Shown here: piece after piece, positions 51,641 to 59,075 of the stretch
Layout: each line of letters starts with the position of its first letter
Position numbering within the stretch: position 1 is the first letter of the stretch
Origin: Bosea sp. ANAM02
GTDB lineage: Bacteria > Pseudomonadota > Alphaproteobacteria > Rhizobiales > Beijerinckiaceae
Direction: 5' to 3'
Assembly: GCF_011764485.1 (NCBI RefSeq)
Contig: NZ_AP022848.1
Coordinates: 3,624,001 to 3,688,000, forward strand
Length of the DNA stretch: 64,000 nt
Made by a program: the position numbers and the translations under genes
Notes under the pieces: model-generated
Told to the model about the DNA's origin: nothing
What the model saw: the letters and a program-made list of their open reading frames with translations, nothing else
Databases searched by the model: none

Positions 51641-52672
51641 TCAGCCCTTGCCGATGCCCTTGTTCACGAACTCCAGGCTGTAGGCCTTCTTCACGTCGAC
51701 GCCGGCCGGAACGACGCCGGCTTCGCTCATCGTCTTGTAGAAGCTCGCCCAGCGCGCGTCGGTCATGGCGCCGATGCCGAGCGTCTTGGCGTCGCCGGAG
51801 ACGACGATGCCGCGCTCGTTCATCACCTTGAGGGCGTAGTCGATCTTCTCCTGATCCATGTCGGGATTGTCCTTCAGGATCCGGGCATTGGCGGCGGCGT
51901 TGCCGGGGCCGCCCTTCATGTATTCGGCCCAGCCTTCGAGCGTGGCGTCGGTGAAGCGCTGCACCAGCTCCTTCTTCTCCTGCACCATCTTCCGGGAGAT
52001 CGTGATCGTGGTGTTGTAGTTCTCGAAGCCGGCATCGGCGAGGAGATGCACGACCGGGTCGACGCCCGCCTTGCGGATGACGAAAGGCTCCGAGGAGAGG
52101 AAGCCCTGCTGGGTCAGTTTCTTGTCGGCCAGGAACGGCGCCATGTTGAAGGTGTAGGGGCGGATCTGCTCGTCCTGATAGCCGAATTTCAGCTTCAGGA
52201 ACGGCCAGAAGCCGACGCGGGCCTGCGCCGCGATCAGGATCGGCTTGCCCTTGAGATCGGCGAGCGTGTCGTTGCCCTGGCCGGGGTGCGAGATCAGGAC
52301 CTGCGGGTCCTTCTGGAAGATCGAGGCGATACAGAGGAAGGGCAGGTTCTCATGCGCGAAGCTGAGCGCCTCCAGCGAATTGCCCATGATCATGTCGACG
52401 CGGCCGCCGAGCAGGAGCTGGGTCGGGTTCTGCTGCGGGCCGCCGGGGCGGATCTCCACGTCGAGCCCGTATTTCTTGTAGATGCCGTTGGTCGCGGCGA
52501 GATAGAAGCCGCCATGCTCGGTCTGGGCGCGCCAGTTGGTCTGGTAGCTGACCTTGTCGAGCGTCTGCGCGTTGACGCGCGCGCCCGGCACGGGGATCAG
52601 CAGGGAGGCGGTGGAGCCGCCGATCAGCCCGAGCGCGGCGCGCCGGTTCACGCGATATTTCATCGTCGTCAT
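51641..52672 (-). CDS. NMT1/THI5-like ABC transporter substrate-binding protein
   Basis: A 343-residue periplasmic binding protein. The N-terminus (VNRRAALGLIGGS) has an RR-containing signal peptide with cleavage after VNAQ. The mature sequence has NWRAQTEHGGFYLAATNGIYKKYGLDV-type start, the family's hallmark helix and strand; members bind pyrimidines (HMP, thiamine precursors), sulfonates or similar. The ATG at 52672 follows GAGAGAGCGAG. It is the first gene of the minus-strand importer operon and is divergent from a creatininase-family enzyme. Confidence 0.9.
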   Translation of the reverse strand: MTTMKYRVNRRAALGLIGGSTASLLIPVPGARVNAQTLDKVSYQTNWRAQTEHGGFYLAATNGIYKKYGLDVEIRPGGPQQNPTQLLLGGRVDMIMGNSLEALSFAHENLPFLCIASIFQKDPQVLISHPGQGNDTLADLKGKPILIAAQARVGFWPFLKLKFGYQDEQIRPYTFNMAPFLADKKLTQQGFLSSEPFVIRKAGVDPVVHLLADAGFENYNTTITISRKMVQEKKELVQRFTDATLEGWAEYMKGGPGNAAANARILKDNPDMDQEKIDYALKVMNERGIVVSGDAKTLGIGAMTDARWASFYKTMSEAGVVPAGVDVKKAYSLEFVNKGIGKG

Positions 52673-52770
52673 CTCGCTCTCTCCCCTCGCACGGCCGCCG
52701 ACCCGGCCACTGGCCCGTCTCCTTATCCCATGCGATAGGACGGCGGGACAATGCAACGCCGGGCCGCCGG

Positions 52771-52786
52771 GTTTCTGCACAGAAAC
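52771..52786. promoter_or_regulatory. Perfect palindromic site between divergent operons
   Basis: GTTTCTG and CAGAAAC, perfect 7-bp inverted arms with a two-base centre. It lies 35 bases upstream of the creatininase-family ATG and about 100 bases from the divergent binding-protein ATG. It may be an operator for a shared regulator; none is encoded next to it. Confidence 0.45.
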
Positions 52787-52820
52787 AAGGCGATCAAGCC
52801 GGCTCCTGACAGGCCTGATC

Positions 52821-53621
52821 ATGACCGCACGTTTCTGGGGCGACCTGAAGAGTTCCGACTTCGCCGGGCTTTCGCCCGATCGCACCGTCGCGGTGCTGCC
52901 GCTGGCGGCGATCGAGCAGCACGGCCCGCATCTGCCGGTCTCCGTCGACACCACCGTGATGAACGGAATGCTGGCCGAGGCGATGCCGCTGGTGCCTGAC
53001 GATCTCGACGTGCTCGTCCTGCCCACACAGGCCGTCTGCAAGTCGAACGAGCACCTGCATTCGCCGGGCACGGTCACGATCGGCTGGGAGAGCGCGATCC
53101 GTTCCTGGATCGAGATCGGCGAGAGCGTGAAGCGGGCGGGCCTGCGCAAGCTCGTGCTGGTCACCTCGCATGGCGGCAATGTCGACCCGATGAAGATCGT
53201 GGCGCGGGAGCTGCGCGTCGATCACGGCATGCTCGCCGTCTGCACCGCCTGGATGTCCTTCGGCCTGCCAGAGGGGCTCTATGGCGAGCTCGATATCCGC
53301 CACGGCATCCATGGCGGCGATGTCGAGACCTCGCTGATGCTGCATTTCCGGCCTGATCTGGTCGATATGAGCAAGGCCGCGCTGTTCAAGCCGCATACGG
53401 TGACGATGGCGGAGGAAGGCTACACGCATCTGCGCCCGACCGGCCCGCACGCCTTCGCCTGGATGGCGCAGGACGTGAACCGCGCCGGCGCGGCCGGCGA
53501 TGCCACTCTCGCGACGGCCGAGAAGGGCAAGGCGACGGCGGCGTTGCAGGCAAAAGGCTTCGTCGCGCTCATGGCCGATGTCGCGCGGATGCCGCTCGAC
53601 ACGCTCTACAAGGCGGATTGA
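52821..53621 (+). CDS. Creatininase-family amidohydrolase
   Basis: A 266-residue enzyme of the creatininase fold. Conserved elements: AAIEQHGPHLPVSVDT (metal ligands Glu and His and the Asp further on), SHGGNVDP, and HGGDVETS (Glu ligand). The family includes creatinine amidohydrolase, FAPy deformylase (ArfB) and mycofactocin MftE, all cutting C-N bonds with two metals. The exact substrate is not resolvable from sequence. It is divergent from an NMT1-type importer, which suggests the enzyme acts on the imported compound. Confidence 0.88.
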   Translation: MTARFWGDLKSSDFAGLSPDRTVAVLPLAAIEQHGPHLPVSVDTTVMNGMLAEAMPLVPDDLDVLVLPTQAVCKSNEHLHSPGTVTIGWESAIRSWIEIGESVKRAGLRKLVLVTSHGGNVDPMKIVARELRVDHGMLAVCTAWMSFGLPEGLYGELDIRHGIHGGDVETSLMLHFRPDLVDMSKAALFKPHTVTMAEEGYTHLRPTGPHAFAWMAQDVNRAGAAGDATLATAEKGKATAALQAKGFVALMADVARMPLDTLYKAD

Positions 53622-53624
53622 ACC

Positions 53625-54080
53625 TTACTCGGGATCGAGGAGGCGTGGCCCCGGCCCCTCCTCGGCCAGGCGGTCGAGCGGGTTGTGCAGCGGGCAATCC
53701 CGCACCGAGAGACAGCCGCAGCCGATGCAGCCGTTCAGGTGATCGCGCAAGCGCGTCAGCCGGTCGATACGGCGCTCCAGCTCCTGTTTCCAGGCCGATG
53801 AGAGCCGCGTCCAGTCGGCGACGGTCGGCGTGCGCTCCTGCGGCAGGGCCTTGAAGGCCTCGCGGATGGTCTTCAGCGGAATGCCGGCGCGCTGCGCCAC
53901 CTTGATGATCGCGACCCGGCGCAGCACCTCGCGGGCATAGCGGCGCTGGTTTCCCGTAGTGCGATGACTGCGGATCAGCCCTTCCGCCTCGTAGAAATGC
54001 AAGGCCGAGACGGCGAGCCCGCTGCGGCGGGCGACCTCCCCGACGCTGAGCTCGATCGGCGGACGCGCCGGCGGGGACAT
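53625..54080 (-). CDS. soxR: Redox-sensitive MerR-family regulator SoxR
   Basis: A 151-residue MerR-type regulator. The winged helix (about residues 8-75; [27 protein letters not shown]) precedes a dimerisation helix and the [2Fe-2S] ligand set [12 protein letters not shown] (C-x2-C-x-C-x5-C), the exact SoxR arrangement that senses redox-cycling drugs or superoxide. The ATG at 54080 has AGAGG eight bases upstream; a GTG at 54089 is weaker. It is divergent from an FMN reductase and shares a SoxR-like operator-promoter with it. Confidence 0.96.
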   Translation of the reverse strand: MSPPARPPIELSVGEVARRSGLAVSALHFYEAEGLIRSHRTTGNQRRYAREVLRRVAIIKVAQRAGIPLKTIREAFKALPQERTPTVADWTRLSSAWKQELERRIDRLTRLRDHLNGCIGCGCLSVRDCPLHNPLDRLAEEGPGPRLLDPE

Positions 54081-54092
54081 CGGAAACACCTC

Positions 54093-54123
54093 TTGACCTG
54101 AACCTTACTTGAGGTCTTATAAG
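54093..54123 (+). promoter_or_regulatory. SoxR operator within a long-spacer promoter
   Basis: A -35 TTGACC (54093-54098) and -10 TATAAG (54118-54123) are 19 bases apart, the stretched spacing of MerR/SoxR-activated promoters. Between them a dyad GACCTGAA (54095-54102) and TTGAGGTC (54109-54116) is symmetric at 7 of 8 positions. It faces the FMN reductase ATG at 54157. Confidence 0.75.
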
Positions 54124-54156
54124 CCGCGCTCCCGTGATGCAAACCGGAGCGCTTCC

Positions 54157-54750
54157 ATGCACCAGAAGGTCGATACACGGATCAGGCTCGCCCTGATCTA
54201 TGGCAGCAGCCGCGAGGGCCGCTTCTGCGACAAGGTCGCCGGCTGGGCGATCTCGCAGATCGCCGGCGACGGCCCGTTCGATCTCGCGGTCATCGATCCC
54301 GGCGAGATCGACCTGCCGCCGCGCCATGTCAGCGGCAAGCATCCCGCCCTCGAAGAGCTCAGGAGCATCATCGGCTGGGCCGACGGCTTCGTCGTGGTGA
54401 CGCCGGAATACAACCGCGGCTATCCGGCGATCCTGAAATTCCTGATCGACGCGGTCGGCCCGGAATGGCGCGGCAAGCCGATCGGGTTCGTCTCCTATGG
54501 CGGCATCTCGGGGGGCCTGCGCGCCGTCGAGCAATTGCGCCTCGTCTTCGGGGAACTGCATGCCGCGCCGATCCGCGACGGCGTCGCCTTCGCCGATGTC
54601 TGGAGCCGCTTCGACGCGGAGGGTACCCTGCTCGACTCCGACCGGGCCGAGCAGGCGATGGCGACGATGCTGGCGCAGCTCCACTGGTGGGCGAGTGCGC
54701 TGCGCAAAGCGCGCGAAAGCGTGCCCTACGGCCAGTTCGCCGCGGCGTGA
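54157..54750 (+). CDS. NADPH-dependent FMN reductase (flavodoxin-fold)
   Basis: A 197-residue flavodoxin-fold reductase. GSSREGRFC is the FMN phosphate loop (family GSxRxG), and TPEYNRGYPAILKFLIDAVG is the second flavin-binding motif. The family includes ArsH- and ChrR-like quinone or chromate reductases that yield fully reduced quinols and counter oxidative stress. SoxR dependence, suggested by the promoter, would fit detoxification of redox-cycling compounds. The ATG follows GGAG; the frame extending to 54109 lacks support. Confidence 0.9.
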   Translation: MHQKVDTRIRLALIYGSSREGRFCDKVAGWAISQIAGDGPFDLAVIDPGEIDLPPRHVSGKHPALEELRSIIGWADGFVVVTPEYNRGYPAILKFLIDAVGPEWRGKPIGFVSYGGISGGLRAVEQLRLVFGELHAAPIRDGVAFADVWSRFDAEGTLLDSDRAEQAMATMLAQLHWWASALRKARESVPYGQFAAA

Positions 54751-54848
54751 TACGTCACGCGAACGTGGAAAGAGCTTCACAAATCCGAACTGGTCTCCTC
54801 ATGACGGGATGCGGAACAATGCCCCTCCCTGACGAGGAGCCGACGGAT

Positions 54849-55613
54849 ATGAAGCTCAAACTTCTCCGCAACGCGACGCTGAAGCTCACCTATGGCGGCA
54901 GGACCTTCCTGATCGACCCGGATTTCGGCCCGCGCCATAGCCGCCGCTCCTTCACCGGGCGTTCGGAGAACCCGATGGTCGAGCTACCTGAGCCGATCGA
55001 TGACATCGTCGCGGGCGTCGACACGGTGATCGTTTCGCATCTCCATGCCGATCATTTCGACGAGGTCGCAAAGGAACGCATCCCGAAGGACCTGGCCGTC
55101 ATCTGCCGACCCGGCGACGAGACGGCGATCGCGCAGGCGGGCTTCTCCTCGATCACGGCGATCGACTGCTATGTCAGGCTGGGGCCGATCATCCTGAAGC
55201 GCCATCCGGCGCAGCACGGCACCGGCGCGGTCGTCGAGAAGATGGGACCGGTGATGGGCCTGAGCTTCGAGGCGCCGGGCGAGCCGACGCTCTACTGGTG
55301 CGGCGACAGCGTGCTCTATCCGCCGCTGCGCGATGCCGCGACGGCGACGGGGCCGGACGTCATCGTCACCCATTCCTGCGGAGCCATGTGGGACAATACG
55401 CTGATCGTGATGGATGACGAGCAGACGCTCGATCTCGCCGAGGCCTTTCCGCTGGCGACGGTGATCGCGACGCATATGGAAGCGCTCGACCACGCCACGG
55501 TCAGCCGCACGGCTTTGCGCAAGGCGGCGAAGGAGCGCGGCGTCGACACGCGGCGCCTGCGCATCCCCGCCGACGGCGAGACGATCGAGCTCGGCGTGCC
55601 GGCGCTGGTCTAG
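54849..55613 (+). CDS. Metallo-beta-lactamase fold hydrolase (UlaG-like)
   Basis: A 254-residue MBL-fold protein. HLHADHFD (the HxHxDH signature) near residue 67 provides zinc ligands. The sequence starts MKLKLLRNATLKLTYGG, typical of the L-ascorbate-6-phosphate lactonase-like group, in which the hydrolase acts on small cytoplasmic compounds. The GAGGAGC ribosome binding site fixes the ATG at 54849; further in-frame starts at 54801 and 54819 are weaker. Substrate unknown. It follows the SoxR-linked reductase by 98 bases and may share its transcript. Confidence 0.87.
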   Translation: MKLKLLRNATLKLTYGGRTFLIDPDFGPRHSRRSFTGRSENPMVELPEPIDDIVAGVDTVIVSHLHADHFDEVAKERIPKDLAVICRPGDETAIAQAGFSSITAIDCYVRLGPIILKRHPAQHGTGAVVEKMGPVMGLSFEAPGEPTLYWCGDSVLYPPLRDAATATGPDVIVTHSCGAMWDNTLIVMDDEQTLDLAEAFPLATVIATHMEALDHATVSRTALRKAAKERGVDTRRLRIPADGETIELGVPALV

Positions 55614-55634
55614 GCGCTCGGCGACAAGATCAAA

Positions 55635-55788
55635 CGCGGGATTCCCTCTCCTGTAAGGAGAGGGGTAGGGGTGAGGTGTTCGGACTGGAAACATTGGCCG
55701 GAACCTGGCCACGGCGTGAGCGCGCGCCACTGGTCCAACGGCCTACACCTCACCCTGCCCTCTCCTTACAGGAGAGGGTTCCCCGCGC
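55635..55788. repeat. Intergenic repeat, family D (copy 2)
   Basis: Left end CCCTCTCCTGTAAGGAGAGG with GGTGAGG, right end CCTACACCTCACCCTGCCC and CTCTCCTTACAGGAGAGGG. Same parts as 28531-28690. It separates the metallo-hydrolase and the convergent matB gene. Confidence 0.8.
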
Positions 55789-55854
55789 CGTTGTTGTCAG
55801 GGTCAGTGTCAAGCGAGCTGCGCGGTTCGTCCGAGAACGACGGATCAGGGCGGC

Positions 55855-57384
55855 TTACTCCCCCGCCTTCAACTGCTTGGCGTAGATGTCCTTGTACTGC
55901 TCGCGCAGCAGGTTCTTCTGGACCTTGCCCATGGTGTTGCGCGGCAGCTCGGCCACGACGAAGACCTGCTTGGGCTGCTTGAACTTGGCGAGGCGCTGCT
56001 CCAGCGCCGCGGCGATGCCCTTCGCGGTGATCTCGGCGCCGGGCTTGCAGACCACGACGGCGGTGACGCCTTCGCCGAAATCAGGATGCGGACAGCCGAT
56101 GACGGCGCTCTCGATCACGCCCGGCATCTCGTCGATCTCGGTCTCGACCTCCTTCGGATAGACGTTGTAGCCGCCGGTGATGATCAGGTCCTTGCCGCGC
56201 CCGACGATATGGACGTAGCCGGCGGGGTCGATCTTGCCGAGATCGCCGGTGATGAAGAAACCGTCGGCCCGGAACTCGGCCTTGGTCTTCTCGGGATTGC
56301 GCCAGTAGCCCTTGAAGACATTGGGGCCCTTGACCTCGATCATGCCGATCTCGTCGCGGGCGATCTCCTTGCCGGTCTCGGGATCGGTGACGCGGGCCGA
56401 GACACCCGGCAGCGGGAAGCCGACCGTGCCGGCGACCCGATCCCCCTCATAGGGGTTCGAGGTGTTCATATTGGTCTCGGTCATGCCGTAGCGTTCGAGG
56501 ATCGCGTGGCCGGTGCGGTCGCGCCATTCGCGATGCGTCTCGGCCAGCAGCGGCGCCGAGCCGGAGACGAAGAGGCGCATATGCCTGGTCGCTTCCCTGG
56601 TGAGGCGGGCATCCTGAAGCAGCCGGACATAGAAGGTCGGCACGCCCATCATGCTCGTGGCCTGCGGCAGATGTTTGAAGACCTGCTCCGGATCGAACTT
56701 GGGCAGCAGGATCATCGAGGCGCCGGAAAGCAGGATCACGTTGGTCGCCACGAAGAGGCCGTGGGTGTGGAAGATCGGCAGGGCATGCAGCAGCACGTCG
56801 CCCTTCGTGAAGCGCCAATAGTCGACCAGCGCCAGCGCATTCGACGACAGGTTGTCGTGGCTGAGCATCGCGCCCTTGGAGCGGCCGGTCGTGCCGGAGG
56901 TGTAGAGGATGGCGGCGAGATCATCCGGCCCGCGCGCGACGTCCGCGAAATCGCTCGAAGCGGCATTGGCCTTGTCGAGCAGGCTGCCAACACCAATGCC
57001 GAGCGTCTCCAGCTTGGCGCCGGCCTTCCCGGCATAGGGACGCAGCGCTTCGGCCTTGGCGGGATCGCAGACGAAGACGGCGGGCTCGGCATCGCCCAGG
57101 AAATACTCGATCTCGGCCGGGGTATAGGCGGTGTTGAGCGGCAGGAAGATCGCGCCGGCCCGGACCGTGCCGAGATAGAGCATCAGCGCCTCGAAGCTCT
57201 TCTCGACCTGCACGGCAACGCGGTCGCCCGGCTTCACGCCGAGCCCGACGAGGGCGTTCGCGAAGCGCGCGGACACCGCGACCATGTCGCCATAGGAGAA
57301 ACGCCTTCCGTCATCGAGCAGCGCGAAGGGCGCATCGGGCGCCGGCATGCGCGAGCGGATCAGGTCGAAGAGGTGATTGCCCAT
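55855..57384 (-). CDS. matB: Malonyl-CoA synthetase (malonate-CoA ligase)
   Basis: A 509-residue acyl-adenylate-forming enzyme that makes malonyl-CoA from malonate, ATP and CoA. The AMP-binding YTSGTTGRSKG motif is at residues 161-171, the GYNVYPKEVE hinge (A8) near 420, and the catalytic lysine in MGKVQKN near the C-terminus. Adjacency to malonyl-CoA decarboxylase is the strongest evidence for malonate rather than another acid. It is second in the operon after matA on the minus strand, with a repeat between. Length and sequence agree with rhizobial MatB. Confidence 0.93.
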   Translation of the reverse strand: MGNHLFDLIRSRMPAPDAPFALLDDGRRFSYGDMVAVSARFANALVGLGVKPGDRVAVQVEKSFEALMLYLGTVRAGAIFLPLNTAYTPAEIEYFLGDAEPAVFVCDPAKAEALRPYAGKAGAKLETLGIGVGSLLDKANAASSDFADVARGPDDLAAILYTSGTTGRSKGAMLSHDNLSSNALALVDYWRFTKGDVLLHALPIFHTHGLFVATNVILLSGASMILLPKFDPEQVFKHLPQATSMMGVPTFYVRLLQDARLTREATRHMRLFVSGSAPLLAETHREWRDRTGHAILERYGMTETNMNTSNPYEGDRVAGTVGFPLPGVSARVTDPETGKEIARDEIGMIEVKGPNVFKGYWRNPEKTKAEFRADGFFITGDLGKIDPAGYVHIVGRGKDLIITGGYNVYPKEVETEIDEMPGVIESAVIGCPHPDFGEGVTAVVVCKPGAEITAKGIAAALEQRLAKFKQPKQVFVVAELPRNTMGKVQKNLLREQYKDIYAKQLKAGE

Positions 57385-57426
57385 GATTTCGGGTCCTTTC
57401 AGGCGTTTCCGTCTCGGTAAACTACA

Positions 57427-57540
57427 GCCCTCATCCTGAGGAGGCCCGCAGGGCCGCCTCGAAGGATGCCCCAGATGACTCCGGAGCCTCCTGAAACATC
57501 CTTCGAGACGCCGCGGCCGCGGCTCCTCAGGATGAGGGCT
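57427..57540. repeat. Intergenic repeat, family C (copy 4)
   Basis: CCCTCATCCTGAGGAGGCC on the left, CTCCTCAGGATGAGGG on the right, with CGCCTCGAAGGATGC and CATCCTTCGAGACG inside. It lies between matA and matB, so it is inserted inside their operon. Confidence 0.85.
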
Positions 57541-57559
57541 GAGGGGATTTGCATATCGC

Positions 57560-58888
57560 TCAACTCGCCGCCGGGCGCAGCAGCTTGCGCACGCTGGAAG
57601 AGGCCACCACCGTGTTGCGGGTGGCGAAGGCTTCGTGGTTCGTCTCGATATCGTCGAGGTCGTAGCGGTAATTGACCATCACGCCATGCGACTCGCGCAG
57701 GCCCCGCGCCGAGAGATTGCCGCCGACATTGATCCGCTCCAGACGCGCGCCGTTGCCGAGATGGAAGCGCGCCACGGGATCGATGACGCGGCCGGAGGCC
57801 GTGCGCGCCCGCAGCATGTAATGCGCCATCATCTGGCCGAGCAGCCTGTCGCGGCGGGCCTTGGTGGCGTCGTCGAGCGAGATCGTCTCGCCGGCCGGAC
57901 GCGCGAGCTCGGCGCGTTCCTCGTTGGTGAGGGCGAGATCACCGGGCTCTTCCGCGATATCCGCCAGCCAGCGGGCGAAGCCCGGCACCGGCGAGAGCGT
58001 GACGAAGGTATCGAGCCCCGGCAATTCGCGCTTCAGGTCCTCGGCCACCTGCTTGATCAGGAAATTGCCGAAGGAGATGCCGCGCAGGCCCTCCTGGCAG
58101 TTCGAGATCGAATAGAACACCGCCGTCGTCGCAGCTTGAGCGGGCAGGACGATGCGTTCGGGCTCCAGCACCTCGCCGATGCTGCGCGGGATGTCGCCGG
58201 TCAGCGCGACCTCGACGAAGATCAGGGGATCGTCGACGAGCTGCGGATGAAAGAAGGCGAAGCAGCGCCGGTCCGCCGGCTCCAGCCGGCGCCTCAGATC
58301 GTCCCAGCCCTGGATCTCGTGCACCGCCTCGTAGCGGATGATCTTCTCCAGCACATTCGCGGGCGTGCGCCAGTCGATGCGGCGCAGGACGAGGAAACCG
58401 CGGTTGAACCAGGAGCCGAAGAGATGGCGGAAATCCTCGTCGATGCCCTTGAGCTCCGGCTCCGCCGCCATCGCCTCGAACAGGGCCTCACGCATCCGCA
58501 CCAGCACATGCGTGCCCTCGGGCGCGAGGTTGAGGCGGCGCAGCAATTCCTGCCGGCGCGGCTCGGATGCCTGATGCAGGGCGGCGACGGTCGCCGGATA
58601 GGGCTTGGCCCGATAGGCCTCGATCGCCGCATCGAGCCGCTCGTGATCGGGGCCGAACCGCTCCCGCAGCAGGTTGAAGAAGGCGAGACGGCCGGGCTTG
58701 TCGAGCCCCTGCCAAGCGTCAAGAACGGCCTGCGCCAGCGCCATGCCCGAGGCCTCGCCGCGGCCGGAGAGCAGGTCCTCGCAGAGCTTGTCGATCGGGC
58801 GCGAGCGGTTTCCGAGGAAGCGCTCGAAGCCGATCAGCGCGCGGCCGCGATCCGCCACATTGGTCAGAAGTTCGCCGAGAAACGCCAT
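57560..58888 (-). CDS. matA: Malonyl-CoA decarboxylase
   Basis: A 442-residue MCD family enzyme that converts malonyl-CoA to acetyl-CoA and CO2. N-terminal helical domain (1-150), then the acetyltransferase-like catalytic domain with CQEGLRGISFGNFLIKQV, TLSPVPGF (region of the catalytic Ser) and ARFHLGNGARLERIN (catalytic His). The length matches bacterial MCD (about 440-460 residues). First gene of the matA-matB operon. No malonate transporter (matC or dctPQM-like) lies in the window. Confidence 0.95.
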   Translation of the reverse strand: MAFLGELLTNVADRGRALIGFERFLGNRSRPIDKLCEDLLSGRGEASGMALAQAVLDAWQGLDKPGRLAFFNLLRERFGPDHERLDAAIEAYRAKPYPATVAALHQASEPRRQELLRRLNLAPEGTHVLVRMREALFEAMAAEPELKGIDEDFRHLFGSWFNRGFLVLRRIDWRTPANVLEKIIRYEAVHEIQGWDDLRRRLEPADRRCFAFFHPQLVDDPLIFVEVALTGDIPRSIGEVLEPERIVLPAQAATTAVFYSISNCQEGLRGISFGNFLIKQVAEDLKRELPGLDTFVTLSPVPGFARWLADIAEEPGDLALTNEERAELARPAGETISLDDATKARRDRLLGQMMAHYMLRARTASGRVIDPVARFHLGNGARLERINVGGNLSARGLRESHGVMVNYRYDLDDIETNHEAFATRNTVVASSSVRKLLRPAAS

Positions 58889-58969
58889 GTTCGGTGCGGG
58901 CCTCTTGGTTGTCCTGCAATCTTAGAGCGCAGTCCGTCGCGACGGAAGCGCGGCCGTATCATGATCCTG

Positions 58970-59066
58970 GGTCATGCTGGGGCTTGAGCCCTGAGCATCT
59001 CGGAAACCGGTGCCTTCTTGTCTTGAGATTCTCGGGTCTGCGCTGCGCTACGCCCGAGCATGACGC
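58970..59066. repeat. Intergenic repeat, family E (copy 2)
   Basis: Starts GTCATGCTGGGGCTTGAGCCC and ends CTACGCCCGAGCATGAC, with the shared centre GAGATTCTCGGGTCTGCGCTGCGCT. The copy at 35008-35088 has the same ends. It lies between otnK and matA. Confidence 0.75.
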
Positions 59067-59075
59067 CCGGATCGC

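Noticed and set aside
51641..53179. A 512-residue minus-strand frame upstream-extended from the NMT1-like protein
   Set aside because: The part beyond 52672 overlaps the divergent creatininase gene in another frame; the signal peptide and ribosome binding site mark 52672 as the start.
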